DNA of 64,000 nt from Tetracentron sinense (lineage: Eukaryota > Streptophyta > Magnoliopsida > Trochodendrales > Trochodendraceae): the NCBI GenBank assembly GCA_015143295.1, contig CM026559.1, forward strand, positions 15,700,826-15,764,825, in the 5' to 3' direction. A program made the translations under genes and the position numbers. Each line of letters opens with the position of its first letter. Position 1 is the stretch's first letter. Below, piece by piece: positions 46,202 through 56,248 of this stretch. The notes beneath the pieces were generated by a model that did no database searches, was not told the origin of the DNA, and was given only the letters and a program-made list of their open reading frames with translations.

Positions 46202-46309
46202 ATGTTGGTAGGTTTTGAGGGAGCTGCTGCTCCATTTGATGTCTGTGCTCCCGGCCCAGGGGTGGAGGAGGAGTACGTTGAGGAACCTCAGGGTGAGGGT
46301 TACTATTAG
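46202..46309 (+). CDS. Candidate LTR micropeptide ORF, 35 aa
   Basis: ATG at 46202-46204: MLVGFEGAAAPFDVCAPGPG, then VEEEYVEEPQGEGYY, TAG at 46307-46309. SA is replaced by LV, and Trp by Gly at the conserved PGPW. The ORF follows the GCTGAG-N9-CTCAGC hairpin by about 15 bp and precedes GGTGGGCATGTCCAC. Confidence 0.5.
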   Translation: MLVGFEGAAAPFDVCAPGPGVEEEYVEEPQGEGYY

Positions 46310-47264
46310 GTTGTGGTAGATTCTGAGTGGATAGCTGTGGGTGAGCTTGAGAGTTATATTTATGTATTTTGGTGGGCATGTCCACACTTTCTTTGCCTTA
46401 TTTCTTTTGTATCAAACTTGGATCATGTATGTATATACATAGAGGTTTGTTAGACTTCCGCTGTGCTTTGTTATATGTTTCCGATATCGTGTCCTCTTTG
46501 TATATGCTTTGTGCGTTTTTGCAGGTTAGTTCGTCAAGCAAGTCACGTAAGTCATGATTAGTCGTCCAAAGTTCACTCTAACTCCTAGGGTGGGATTTGG
46601 GTCGCGACAATGAGTAGTCTCTAAGTGGGAAAAATTCAAGGGTATAAAATACCCTAAGTGCTTAAAGGGTCATAAGTAAATAGTGCGGTGAATAGTGTTG
46701 TGAATAGTGCTATGAATAGTGCTTGTGAGGCTCAAAGTTCTCTATGTGCTTGTGAATTAGGTGAGGAGTTTATTAAGTCAATTAGTATATGTTTTATGGT
46801 GTGTGAGGGTACTAAAGAACCATCCTTGATGTTTATGGGTGTTAAAATAAAGAGGGAAATATTCTAAGTGTTAAGAGGGTAGATGTCTTACCATAACCTC
46901 AACTTGAGGGAGCTCTAGTTGGGTCATAACTTATCGGAATCAAGTGATTCTTAAACCATTAGAAAGATATTGAACCCCTATTTAAAGTTCATGTTTATCA
47001 CTTTTTGAGATTTGGATTAAAAGTTAAGTCAAACGTGGGATTTCCGAAACTTGGTCTGCCGAGAATTTCTAGAACAGTTTGGACCAGTCCACTTGTGGGC
47101 TCATTTCAACCCTTTAAAACTCATAATTGGGTCTTGTGAAAAACATGAAAGTTTTTCCCCTTTGAATTTAGAATCCAACACAAGTTAAATTGTCAAAATT
47201 GGATCACGAGTCAAACGTTATGGCTGAAACATCGAGGCAGACAAAATCGAGCAGCATGAGCGGG

Positions 47265-47477
47265 AGACCCCTCCACTAAGGGTCGACTGGTCAGACCAGG
47301 GGTCGACCCCTCTAGCACTTTTTTTGTATGGGGTTCATTTCCAGAACCTCCAAACTCAACCGTTCAACCGGTCACACCTCCGGTCGACCCCTCCATACTT
47401 TTTTGTGCTAAAACCAACTCTTTTGAGATCTTTTAAGGGTATGGGAGTCTTTGGCCAACCCATTTGGCTATAAATAC
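47265..47477 (+). promoter_or_regulatory. LTR F promoter: GGTCGACC palindromes and TATA box
   Basis: GGGTCGACTGGTCAG, ACCAGGGGTCGACCCCTC and CCGGTCGACCCCTC lie between the conserved 60 bp block and CTATAAATAC (47468-47477). The dyad unit here is built on GTCGAC instead of GATCGATC, in the same position. The 3' LTR (63230-63370, TATA 63444-63453) keeps one extra site that this copy has lost. Confidence 0.7.
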
Positions 47478-48179
47478 AAGCCAATTTCGTGGCTTAGGGT
47501 TTAAAACACCCTTAGAGAATATTTTGAAAGAAAAGAGAGAGAAGTTAGGGTTTCTTGCAAAGGGTTTTGCTTGTGCTTCGTCAAGGATCATTAGGTAAAG
47601 CTTGTTCTTGCTTCCGAAGCCCGATCTTCACTTCCTCGAGCTTTCCCAAGCTTGGAGTGGATTCAATAAGCTTTCTCAAAGTTTTTATAGCTTCAGAGGA
47701 GCTCTTCTAAAAGGTAGATACACTCTACTACTTACCATGTACTCTTCCTCTTAAGAAAACCATGATTAAAGTATGTTCTTGGGTTGATTGGATGTTGATT
47801 TTATACTTGGATGTAAACTACCACTATTAGGCACTCTATGTGTTTGGTTAAATTCCTCTAAGGGATTTTATGTTTAAGTATGGTCCTAATTTTGCTATAA
47901 GATGTAATTTATCACTAGTATTGAGTTATATGAATATGATGCTATGTCTCCAAGCTTTCTAAGTCCACATGATGCTCGCTCACAAGTACTATATGTACTC
48001 TATGTTCACAAGGCTCGCATGATTAGATGATTTCTCACAAGAGAAGTGTTTTATTAAGTGCATAAGTTAAGATTTCGGCTCAAAGGGTTTTTGTTCTAAG
48101 TTAATGTTTCCAAGTATGGTTTTGGTAAGAGAGGTTTTTCTCAAAAGTGGATTTGCTCAAAGAATGATTTCCAGGATTC

Positions 48180-48650
48180 AAGGGCCTAGGCCTTGCTTGT
48201 AAAGTCTCGCTTGATTTCGACTCAAGGGAGTTTACCTCCTTGCTTGTAAAGTATTGCTTTGATTTTGATTCAAGGAAATTTACCTCCTTGCTTGTAAAGT
48301 ATCGCTTTGATTTCGACTCAAGGGAGTTACCTCCTTGCTTGTAAAGTATCGTTTTGATTTCGACTCAAGGGAGTTTACCTCCTTGCTTGTAAAGTATCGC
48401 TTTGATTTCGACTCAAGGGAGTTTACCTCCGTGCTTGTAAAGTATCACTTGATTTCGACTCAAGGGAGTTTACCTCCTTGCTTGTAAAGTATTGGTTGAC
48501 TTTCAAACTCAAGGGAGTTTACCTCTTTGCTTGTAAAGTATCGCTTTGTTTTGAATTCAAGGGTGTTCTTAAGGGACCGCCTTGCTTGTAAAGTATCGTT
48601 TCGTTTTGAACTCAAGGGAGTCTATCTCCTAGCTTGTAAAGTATCATTTT
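48180..48650 (+). repeat. About eight 58 bp tandem repeats in LTR F
   Basis: Units contain CTTGCTTGTAAAGTATCGCT, TTGATTTCGACTCAAGGGAG and TTTACCTC. TTTAC and GTAAA can pair across CTCCTTGCTT. This is a weaker hairpin than in other families but occupies the same place in the LTR. Confidence 0.8.
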
Positions 48651-48926
48651 GTTATCGGTTTTGTGAATCACTCTAAGTACCGGATTTGTTATGGCTCAAA
48701 GTATATGGTTAGTGAAATGCTCAACGATATGTGCCTTGAAAAGAAATGCTCACATGCTATCTGTTTTATGAACTGCTCTACGATATGTGCTCATTCTGCT
48801 TTGCTTTTACCTATTTTGTTATAATAAATGCATGTGTTATCCTCGATGTTTATAGTAATGTTATTTACTAGTTTGTTTACATTGAGTATTCCACGCTCAG
48901 CCGAATTGTTGACTTCGATAGGTTCT

Positions 48927-49001
48927 ATGGATGCACATGCTCCTGAGCCCTGTATAGAGGAGGAGTACTACGAGCCGGAGCAGGTCATGGATCATTACTA
49001 G
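48927..49001 (+). pseudogene. Shortened LTR micropeptide frame of F
   Basis: It reads MDAHAPEPCIEEEYYEPEQV, then MDHY, and TAG at 48999-49001. Trp of the PW core is Cys, and the usual ATGTCGGCAGG context reads CTTCGATAGG. The frame continues past the TAG as DDGALDKR, as in the longer fragment at 1927-2070, so the TAG looks like a recent break. Confidence 0.4.
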
Positions 49002-49314
49002 GATGATGGAGCTCTAGATAAGAGGCCCTACCTAGATCATTCTTGAGTGATGTGAGGAAGAGGGTTGTGTATTTTGAAAGTGGGGAATGTCCACTTTAGA
49101 CTTTACATTTTGTATAAACTATTGGTTTAGACTTAGATTACAAATTGCAGGATTATGTATGAACAAAATTTTCAGGTTCGCCTTTTAGTATGCCTTATAT
49201 GCTCTTGCAGGTTGGTATGCTCACCTTATGTGTCATAACCGAATGGTATAACACGGCGGTTTCGAGCCTAAAGTATCGTTAACTCCTAGGGAGTATTTTG
49301 GGTCGTGACAGAAG

Positions 49315-49326
49315 TGGTATCAGAGC
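49315..49326 (+). promoter_or_regulatory. Primer-binding site of element F
   Basis: TGGTATCAGAGC, four bases after the LTR end, complementary to initiator tRNA-Met. Confidence 0.95.
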
Positions 49327-49670
49327 TTAGGCATTAGAATCGTAGGGACTGCAGGGTGTTCTTTTGAGTTTAGAACTCATATGAACTCGTTTATAGGTTG
49401 ATGCCGCAAAAAAAATTGGTCTGAGCAGAAGTTAGTGAGTCGTATTCCAAGTAGGGACTAATCATTAGTTTTGGTCTTAATCGGTTAGTGTTGTAACTGA
49501 GTTTTAGAACGAAACTTCTCCAAGAAACCAAAGGGTATAATATACTATTATGTGTATACTGGATATATGTGATGCACTAGATAAGCAGTGTATTATCATG
49601 GAATTGCTATGTTCAAGAGTTTGGTTTTTCGTTAGACTCACGTTTTGCTATTATTCTCAGGATCTCAATC

Positions 49671-50502
49671 ATTAGACGTAGCAACCGAGGTAGAGGGTAT
49701 CAGACCCGAGGGAACGGAGGAGGTATTCCTATGGGAGATGAGCAGCCAGACTTGACTCAGATCCTTGAGGCTATGGCAGCGGCTATGACTAGGCTTGCAG
49801 ACAGGGTTGATACTCCTGCTGCTACTGCACCTACACCGCCTCTTGTGCATCACACAGCAAGACTCGAGGCATTTCAGAGACTGAGGCCTCCTACCTTCTA
49901 TGGGACTACTGACCCCATGGTTGTAGTAGCGTGGGTCATGTAGTTGGAGAAGACCTTCAGAGTTCTTCATTGCACGAATGAGCAGAGGGTTGAGTGGGCT
50001 ACCTTCGTGATGGAAGGTGAAGCCCAACATTGGCGGAGAGCTACCCTAAGGCAGAGGGATGCTGCTAAGGCAGGGTTACCATGGACAAGGGGGGAGTTTT
50101 TAGATGCATTTTACGAGCAGTATTTCCCCAAGTTCTTGAAGGAGCAGAAGGAGAGGGAGTTCATGTTCTTGGAACAGGGAGAGATGAGCGTGGTCGAGTA
50201 TGAGGCCAAGTTCATCAGACTAGCGAGGTTTGCTCCGCATCTAGTCGCATCTGAGAGCATGCGAGTTAGAAAGTTTGATGGTGGATTAAGATCCTTTATA
50301 CGGGATCGGGTTTCCATATTCCAGGTCGACACCTGGAAGGAGATTGTGGGCAAGGTGATAATCGCCGAGAGAAATTCAGAGGAGTTTCTCAAGAGGATTG
50401 ACAAGGGCCTAGAGAAAGGGGTGTTTAGAGGCCAGCTTAGCGGACCAGTACCACCAAAGAAAAGGGTTAGGTTTGTCCCGTACCAGATTGCTCCTTACCA
50501 GA
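49671..50502 (+). pseudogene. gag: gag of element F, N-terminal part
   Basis: Where related gags start ATGAGAC, this copy has ATTAGAC (49671-49677), a lost start codon. The frame is open apart from TAG at 49941-49943, where homologues have Gln. The capsid-like domain is well kept: LRPPTFYGTTDPMVVVAWVM, GEAQHWRRATLRQRDA, LPWTRGEFLDAFYEQYFPKF, MSVVEYEAKFIRLARFAPHL. It breaks off at 50502 where element E is inserted and resumes in frame at 61741 after the duplicated CCAGA. Confidence 0.88.
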
Positions 50503-50803
50503 TGTCGTGACCCAAAACCCACCCTAGGAGTTAGAGTGAATCTTGGACAACTTGTCATTACCTACATGACATGCTTGGAAAACCAACCTGCAAAATACAC
50601 TGAGCATATACAATAGAGGACAAACATAGCAGAAACATACCCTAACATGGCACAGTGAAAGTCTAACAAAACCTCTATGTATATATATACATGATCCCAG
50701 TAGATACAAAAATGAAATCCAAACAAAGAAAGTGCGGATAGGCCCGTCAAAATACATGAATACACTCTCAAGCTCTCCCACAATCTCACTTAGAATCTAC
50801 CAC

Positions 50804-50923
50804 CTAATATTGACCGTCTACATGAGGCTCCTCCATAGGTTCCTCAATGTACTCCTCCTCCGCCCATGGGCCAGGAGCACAGACATCAAAAGGAGCAGCC
50901 GCTCCGCTATCACCTGCCGACAT
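50804..50923 (-). CDS. Candidate LTR micropeptide ORF, 39 aa
   Basis: ATG at 50921-50923: MSAGDSGAAAPFDVCAPGPW, then AEEEYIEEPMEEPHVDGQY, TAG at 50804-50806. This is the version closest to the consensus. The matching part of the truncated LTR (61628-61735) is also open but has C to F and A/G to P changes in the CAPGPW core. Confidence 0.5.
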   Translation of the reverse strand: MSAGDSGAAAPFDVCAPGPWAEEEYIEEPMEEPHVDGQY

Positions 50924-52284
50924 AAGAAGTACGGCTGAGCATGGAATACTCAACGGGTACCGAACACTAACCAATAGTCATAGCATAGCAATAACAATAT
51001 AAGGCAGAAAGTAATTCATATCATAATAGGAAACCAAACAATTTATAGTTCATGCTTGCATAACATCAAAACCGGTGAAAACCCTTGAAAACATCATGTG
51101 CTTAACTTGCCTTGAAAATATTCTTTTCGTGCGAGAAAACTTGTCTTGTCATGTGTCTAGTCTTGTCATATTGTGTCGTGTCATATGTGTCATGCTTGTA
51201 TCATGTGCGCCATGCTTTTCATGCTTATCATGCGTGTATCATGCTTGCTTGTTTGGAAAATAAACATGTTCTTGCCACTTGTGAGGGAGGGGAGACCCCT
51301 CTTCCTAAATGAGAAGCAACTTGTGAAGGAGGGGAGACCCCTCTTTAACGAAATGCATTGAATGGAACATGCATGCATGGGGCGTTCTTGTTCTTGTCAA
51401 AAACGAGGCAAAACATATCGTAAGATATGCCCTACCTCTATTTACCAACCCTTTCGTTTGGCCTTGTCATGGTGTTCGTGAATCGGAAATAAAACCTTGA
51501 AAACAAAACACGGTGTTTAATGCTTGAAAATCCTACTCGTGAACTACATGCCGTGCTCGTGGCTTCGTGTACAATTAAGGATGACAAATCCATATAAAGC
51601 ATTTGCATTTGATAATCAATACATCAAATAAATGAGTATTTTAATCTATCAACATAGCATTCTAGGAATTTAGGAAGTTCACACATGCATTTTCTAAGAA
51701 CAAATCATTATTCTCTTCATTGTGGCATTTCATCAAACACTTGGTATGTGTATTATGCTTATACCTAAATCTTGAATTTCTAGGTGGGTTAATGCTCACA
51801 ACACACATGTGTATTCATTATTGGTACAATGCCCTACCCATTTCATTCATTACAACCAACACATGGCATCCAATCGCCCATTCACATCCACACCACCGTC
51901 CACCTTCATCCATTCATCCCCACACATTATCTTGCTTAGAAATTTAGGGAAAGAAATCATAAATTAAGGAGAGTATGAACTAGAAGGGTAGTATAGGGTA
52001 CCGACCTTGAATAGGTTGAAGAAACCCTTGAAGTGTAGTTCCAACTTGAGGAAGAAACCCTCTTTAGGTTTGAGGAACTCCAGTTGCTTGAGGAAGGTCA
52101 TTTGCTTGAAAATCTTCAAGATGAGCTTCCCTTGATCTCCCAATCCAAGCCTCTTTGGAGGATTTCCCCACAATCTTCTTCTCCTTTCTCCCCTCTTTCT
52201 CTCCTCTCTAAGTTAGAAATACCTCAAATGAGGATCCCTAACAATACAAGGGTTTAAGACATCAAATCCGGCTTCAGTTACCGA

Positions 52285-52525
52285 ATGCGATCGATCGCGC
52301 GCTTATCTGCGATCGATCACACCTGGATGCGATCTATCGCACATGAACCCGAACACATTGGTCTGATTTCCCTCTGCATACGATCGTTCGCACACTCTTG
52401 CGATTAATCGCAGGTCTCTGCGATCTGTCGCACCTGGGGGACCATCTATCGCAAATGGCCTAGAGAGTTTGGGAACCATTTCGCCTGCATGCAATCGATC
52501 GCACCTGACTTACGATTGATCGCAC
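52285..52525 (-). promoter_or_regulatory. Array of GCGATCGATCGC dyad sites, element E
   Basis: About nine sites, such as TGCGATCGATCGCGC, TGCGATCGATCACACC, TGCGATCTATCGCAC and GCAATCGATCGCACC. The arms are GC/GC where the sister LTR of element A has TA/TA: both halves of the dyad differ together. Confidence 0.75.
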
Positions 52526-52785
52526 CCTTCAGATTTTGTTGTTTTTGTCCCATTTTTCCCTACTTGGTAATTCGGCCATAACTTTTGACTCGTTTGTCCG
52601 ATTTTGACGATTCAACTTGCGTTGGATTCATCTTTCAAAGGGGAACATTTCTAGAATGTTGAAATTTCCAATTTCCTCTTTAGTTATTGACCAAATTGCC
52701 CTTGAAGTTGACTGATTCGTAAATAAGATTCAATAACTCGGGTTTTCGACATATCCGACTTAGGAAAACTTCTTAATACTTAGAG

Positions 52786-55700
52786 TGTGACACCCCGAAT
52801 CTGCGCCTACCGGAGTAGTGTCCCGAGACGAGTGCCCGATCGTTCATACCAGCTCAGCAGAAGACTTTACTGCACAAATACGGAAAAATTTAAACTTTAC
52901 TCACATGGAGCAACATAAACTCTGGTCATCACAATAGCCATCAACCACAAAACAAATACCTGTATATTATTTACCATTGTGTCTGTTTTACAAAACGGAG
53001 GCACCACTAACGCGCTGGGACAAGTCTCTATCCAAAGACAAAAGTACAAGGTGCAGGATCCACACCTACTACTTGTCCGCTCTAGTATCTGTTGACATGA
53101 AACGTCAGTGAGCTACGAAGCCCAAAAAAAAAACCACAATCCATCTATACTATCTTCCACATTATAGCAAAGTATCAATAAACACATAATACACATATGC
53201 CAGTTCATGATACAATTTAGTAATATATCCAAGTTATATTGTGACCCTCAGTCACATAGGGCCATCGCACCCAACACGAGATTCCCAATCTCGAATATCT
53301 TTCCCAATTATGGAGTTCGTTATGCAACATGTATTTCTTTTACCAAGTTATTTCTTTCGATCATCAACCATGTTTTACCCCAAGTCCTGAGACTCTGTTA
53401 ACCGGCCTTTAGCCCATACATGTTCATCATAGAGTGGTCTCCATACCCTATTCGAGCTTGATCATTCCAAGCTCAACACAATTCCGACATTACCCGGTCA
53501 CATCATAACTTGAGTCATCCAGACTCCTGACTACTGTTCTGGTATTTACCCGAACATGACCAACCCTTGTGTGTCCCAACCCACACAGACCAGAACCCTG
53601 AAGATTCTACACAACTAGAGTAATCATCCTCCAAGGACTTACCACATATACACTGACTGACAGCACCTACTATGTATACACACCGCCATCTCACTGGTTA
53701 TCAATCACGAAGGAACCTCGGCCAACTTGTCTACTTTCATCTTCTGGCTATTCACTGGAGGCACCCCGGGCCTTACTGGACACCCTCTCTCCATGACGTA
53801 CAACCTAGAAGGAACCCCGATAGGCACAGCGCTGCCTCTTCGGACCCAACCATAGAGGAACCCCGGTCAATACACTATATAATGCTCAGTCACTTTAGAC
53901 ATCTTTTAGGACTCCGACATCTCCCAGTTCAACCAATTGTGACAACGCTTGAGCATGCCGGCTCAACTAACTACGAATCCGAAGATTCCAGACTATACAC
54001 AATCACTACTCCGGACCTGGTCAAAGAGGATCTATGGATAGTAATCCACTCACTCCCGACTATCAGTCACGGAGGTCTACACACTACGACCCCGACTATT
54101 CCAGTATCAAAATAATCATCCCATCATATACACATGCCATGTCAAGTCAACAAATCGCTTAGCGATTGGTCACCCAATCGATAGCCGAACCTCATTTCTG
54201 AGTTATTCAACCCAAAACCGAGGGCTACGCCCCTCTACTCATTTCCTATACCTCCCCAAACAAGTACATACAACCCATTTTAACACACCATAACAAGCAT
54301 AATGTGGAATAAAGATCTGAGATCAGGAAGGAGCTCTGTAATTATCAAAACCATACTGTTGTTCTTAAAACGACACACTAGGTTTTATTTAGAAATTCAT
54401 ATTGTCAAATCCAACCATCAGATCTCATTACAATGTTGATATGATTGACAAAGTAGGAAGGTCGCAATATGGTAAAAATCTGAGCATGATCTGAGATAAG
54501 GAAGGTTCCCTGTAATGATCAAAACCGTACTGTTAGGCTTAAAAACAGTAGACTAGGTTTTCCTTTATAAATTCATATCATCCTATCCAACCATCAGATC
54601 ATAGTGAAATTTTGATATGATTTATAGATTAGGAAGATAAATTTAGAGTAAAAATTTGAGCATGTTCAGAGCTCAGAAAGGTTCCCTATACTTAGGAAAA
54701 CCGTACTGTTAGCCTTAAAAACAGCCGACTAGGTTTTCCTTTAGAAATTCATATCATCTTATCCAACCATCAGATCATAGTGAAATTTTGATATGATTTA
54801 CAGATTAGGAATATAAATATGTGTTAAAATTCATAGCATGATCTGAGATCAGGAGTGTTCCCTATAATTAGGAAAACTGTACTGTTAGCCTTAAAAACAG
54901 CAGACTAGGTTTTCCTTTAGAAATTAATATCATCCAATCCAACCATTAGATTGCAGTGAAATTTTGATATGATTTACATCTAGGAAGATAAATTTAGAGT
55001 AAACATTTGAGCATGATCAGAGCTCAGAAAGGGTCTGATATAAATAGCACAATTCGCATAATTTATCTAGTGGAATGAAAAATAGATAAGAAAGGGTTTT
55101 TATACCTCTGGTACATGTGTTTCGAAGCTCCGAGAGATGAAATAGACACTGCCAATGCGCTCAGCACATCCAAAAATGTTAGGATACTCCTCTTTATCTC
55201 TCTCTCTAGACTTTCTCTCTCTAGAAAATTCCCTTTCTCTCTCTAGAATGTTTCTCTCTCTAGAAAATTTGGCAGGGCTTCGCCTCTCTATCACTAGGAT
55301 GAGAGAAATGGCTGGGGGTGGTCTACTATTTATAGAGTAGCCTAGCCCACACATGCGCGCCAAGTGTCGCTTGGAAGGTGCCACGTGTTGGCTTGAGCCG
55401 AGACACGTGTCGCGGCTTGCGAATCGCGACCGGTTTCCGGTAATGTCGCCGAAAGTTATTCTGAAACCATACCATATGATTTTCAATTTTGACAAAACTT
55501 CAAGTGATCAATCTTGGGGTAGTCTGACACCTGCTGTAAATATTTTGGGGAAATTCGATGAGTTTTGACTACCAAAAAGTGCGACCGGAAGAATTCGCAA
55601 AACCCACAAATTTTCCAATTTCAGATACAAAACACACTGGGGTTTCGCCATATGAGATAATAAACTGCCGAAATGACAGACGACTGTCCCCATGGCCTTC

Positions 55701-56054
55701 CAGCATGTAGTGGAATAATTCGCACGGATTTCGATTAGAAAGTCTGCTAAATATAGAGCCCCAATCGAAATTCAATACACTACGAAGTCCCTGATTTTCT
55801 CGATGTTTCCACACACAGGACCTTCTCGGTTTCGCGAATTGATGTGCAACTGAATCGGAACGATAGGTGGACGTCTGGATAGCCGACTGGCACACTATGT
55901 GCGCAGATCGAAGAAAAACACTAACTTCATAGTAGTGTAACCCAATTCCGAGTAATACCTACTTTACACAAATTTATCAAACACACAACTAATTAACCTC
56001 AATTAAGGACCGATAATCCAAAATTTTATTATATTAAAATTCTGGGTCGCTACA
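52786..56054 (-). mobile_element. Solo LTR I (3.3 kb) inside the LTR of E
   Basis: TGTGACACCCCG..GGTCGCTACA with a perfect duplication TAGAG (52781-52785; 56055-56059). The minus strand is the transcribed one: TGTAGCGACCCAG start, two CACGTG palindromes (about 55381-55411), a TATA box CTATAAATAG (about 55326-55335), and a leader rich in CTAGAGAGAGAAA (55197-55270). I find no coding frame and no close copy elsewhere in the window. It lacks the GATCGATC array and the 60 bp block, so it is another family. Confidence 0.9.
54313..55035 (-). repeat. About four 175 bp tandem repeats in LTR I
   Basis: Units share GATCTGAGATCAGGAAGG, ACTAGGTTTTCCTTTAGAAA and ATCCAACCATCAGATC, at 54313, 54490, 54660 and 54840, with a partial fifth. 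Each contains several inverted AGATC/GATCT and TCAGA/TCTGA pairs. Confidence 0.8.
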
Positions 56055-56158
56055 TAGAGTTCTTTGAATTTCCTCATTTCATAGAATTAGGAGGGTTACA
56101 AAGGCTTAACACCTTGGTACGGTTTCCAATACATGGCAAAAAGTTTCGGGGCTCTACA

Positions 56159-56172
56159 TCCTCCCTCCTTAT
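56159..56172 (-). promoter_or_regulatory. Polypurine tract of element E
   Basis: The minus strand reads ATAAGGAGGGAGGA directly before the 3' LTR, preceded by TTTCGAGGACGAAATTTT. Confidence 0.85.
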
Positions 56173-56248
56173 AAAAATTTCGTCCTCGAAATTTGGACGA
56201 CACATGCATTACAAATCCCAAAACATCATTATATAGCACAAAAAAAAC

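Larger units (their letters stand above)
42280..46609 (+). mobile_element. Solo LTR G in the 5' LTR of F, itself split
   Basis: The LTR consists of 42280-43017 and 45195-46609 (about 2.15 kb), TGTAGAGCCCC..GGGTCGCGACA. Flanks are GTGAG (42275-42279) and ATGAG (46610-46614). The 3' LTR of F shows ATGAG uninterrupted at this site, so the duplication is real with a small change on the left. It carries an ACCGATCGATCGGT array (42492-42680), GAAGGGAGACCCTTC-type repeats (45680-45905), a GCTGAG hairpin near 46175 and a micropeptide ORF. Confidence 0.9.
46610..49310 (+). repeat. 5' LTR of element F, main part
   Basis: Continuation of the LTR that starts at 42115 (TGTAGAGCCCCAAAATTTGG). It carries the conserved 60 bp block (47166-47225), a GGTCGACC dyad array (47265-47395), a TATA box CTATAAATAC (47468-47477), donor-like AAGGTAGATACAC (about 47711), a 58 bp repeat array (48180-48650), a GAGTATTCC hairpin (about 48884-48902), a short peptide frame, and an AAAGTGG/CCACTTT hairpin (49077-49097). 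It ends GGGTCGTGACA at 49310. Confidence 0.9.
50503..52785 (-). repeat. 3' LTR of element E, main part
   Basis: TGTCGTGACCC..; split at 52786 by solo LTR I and finished at 56060-56158 (..GGGGCTCTACA). It contains the 60 bp block (about 52570-52640), a GCGATCGATCGC array (52285-52525), donor-like AAGGTCGGTACC (about 52005), GAGGGGAGACCCCTC repeats (51285-51345), the GCTGAG hairpin (about 50933-50955) and the micropeptide ORF. It is close to the LTR of element A except in the palindrome type. Confidence 0.9.

Noticed and set aside
53672-54115. A 147-codon plus-strand frame in solo LTR I.
   Set aside because: No recognisable domain, it lies against the transcription direction of the LTR, and its composition follows local repeats.
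55100-55495. A minus-strand frame rich in Arg, Glu and Ser that resembles an RS domain.
   Set aside because: It is the CTAGAGAGAGAAA leader of LTR I read in one frame; low-complexity sequence, not a gene.
52786-56054. Considered as a host gene region or DNA transposon because it shares little with neighbouring LTRs.
   Set aside because: TG..CA ends, a 5 bp duplication TAGAG, TATA box and leader fit a solo LTR of another gypsy family; no transposase or host coding sequence is present.
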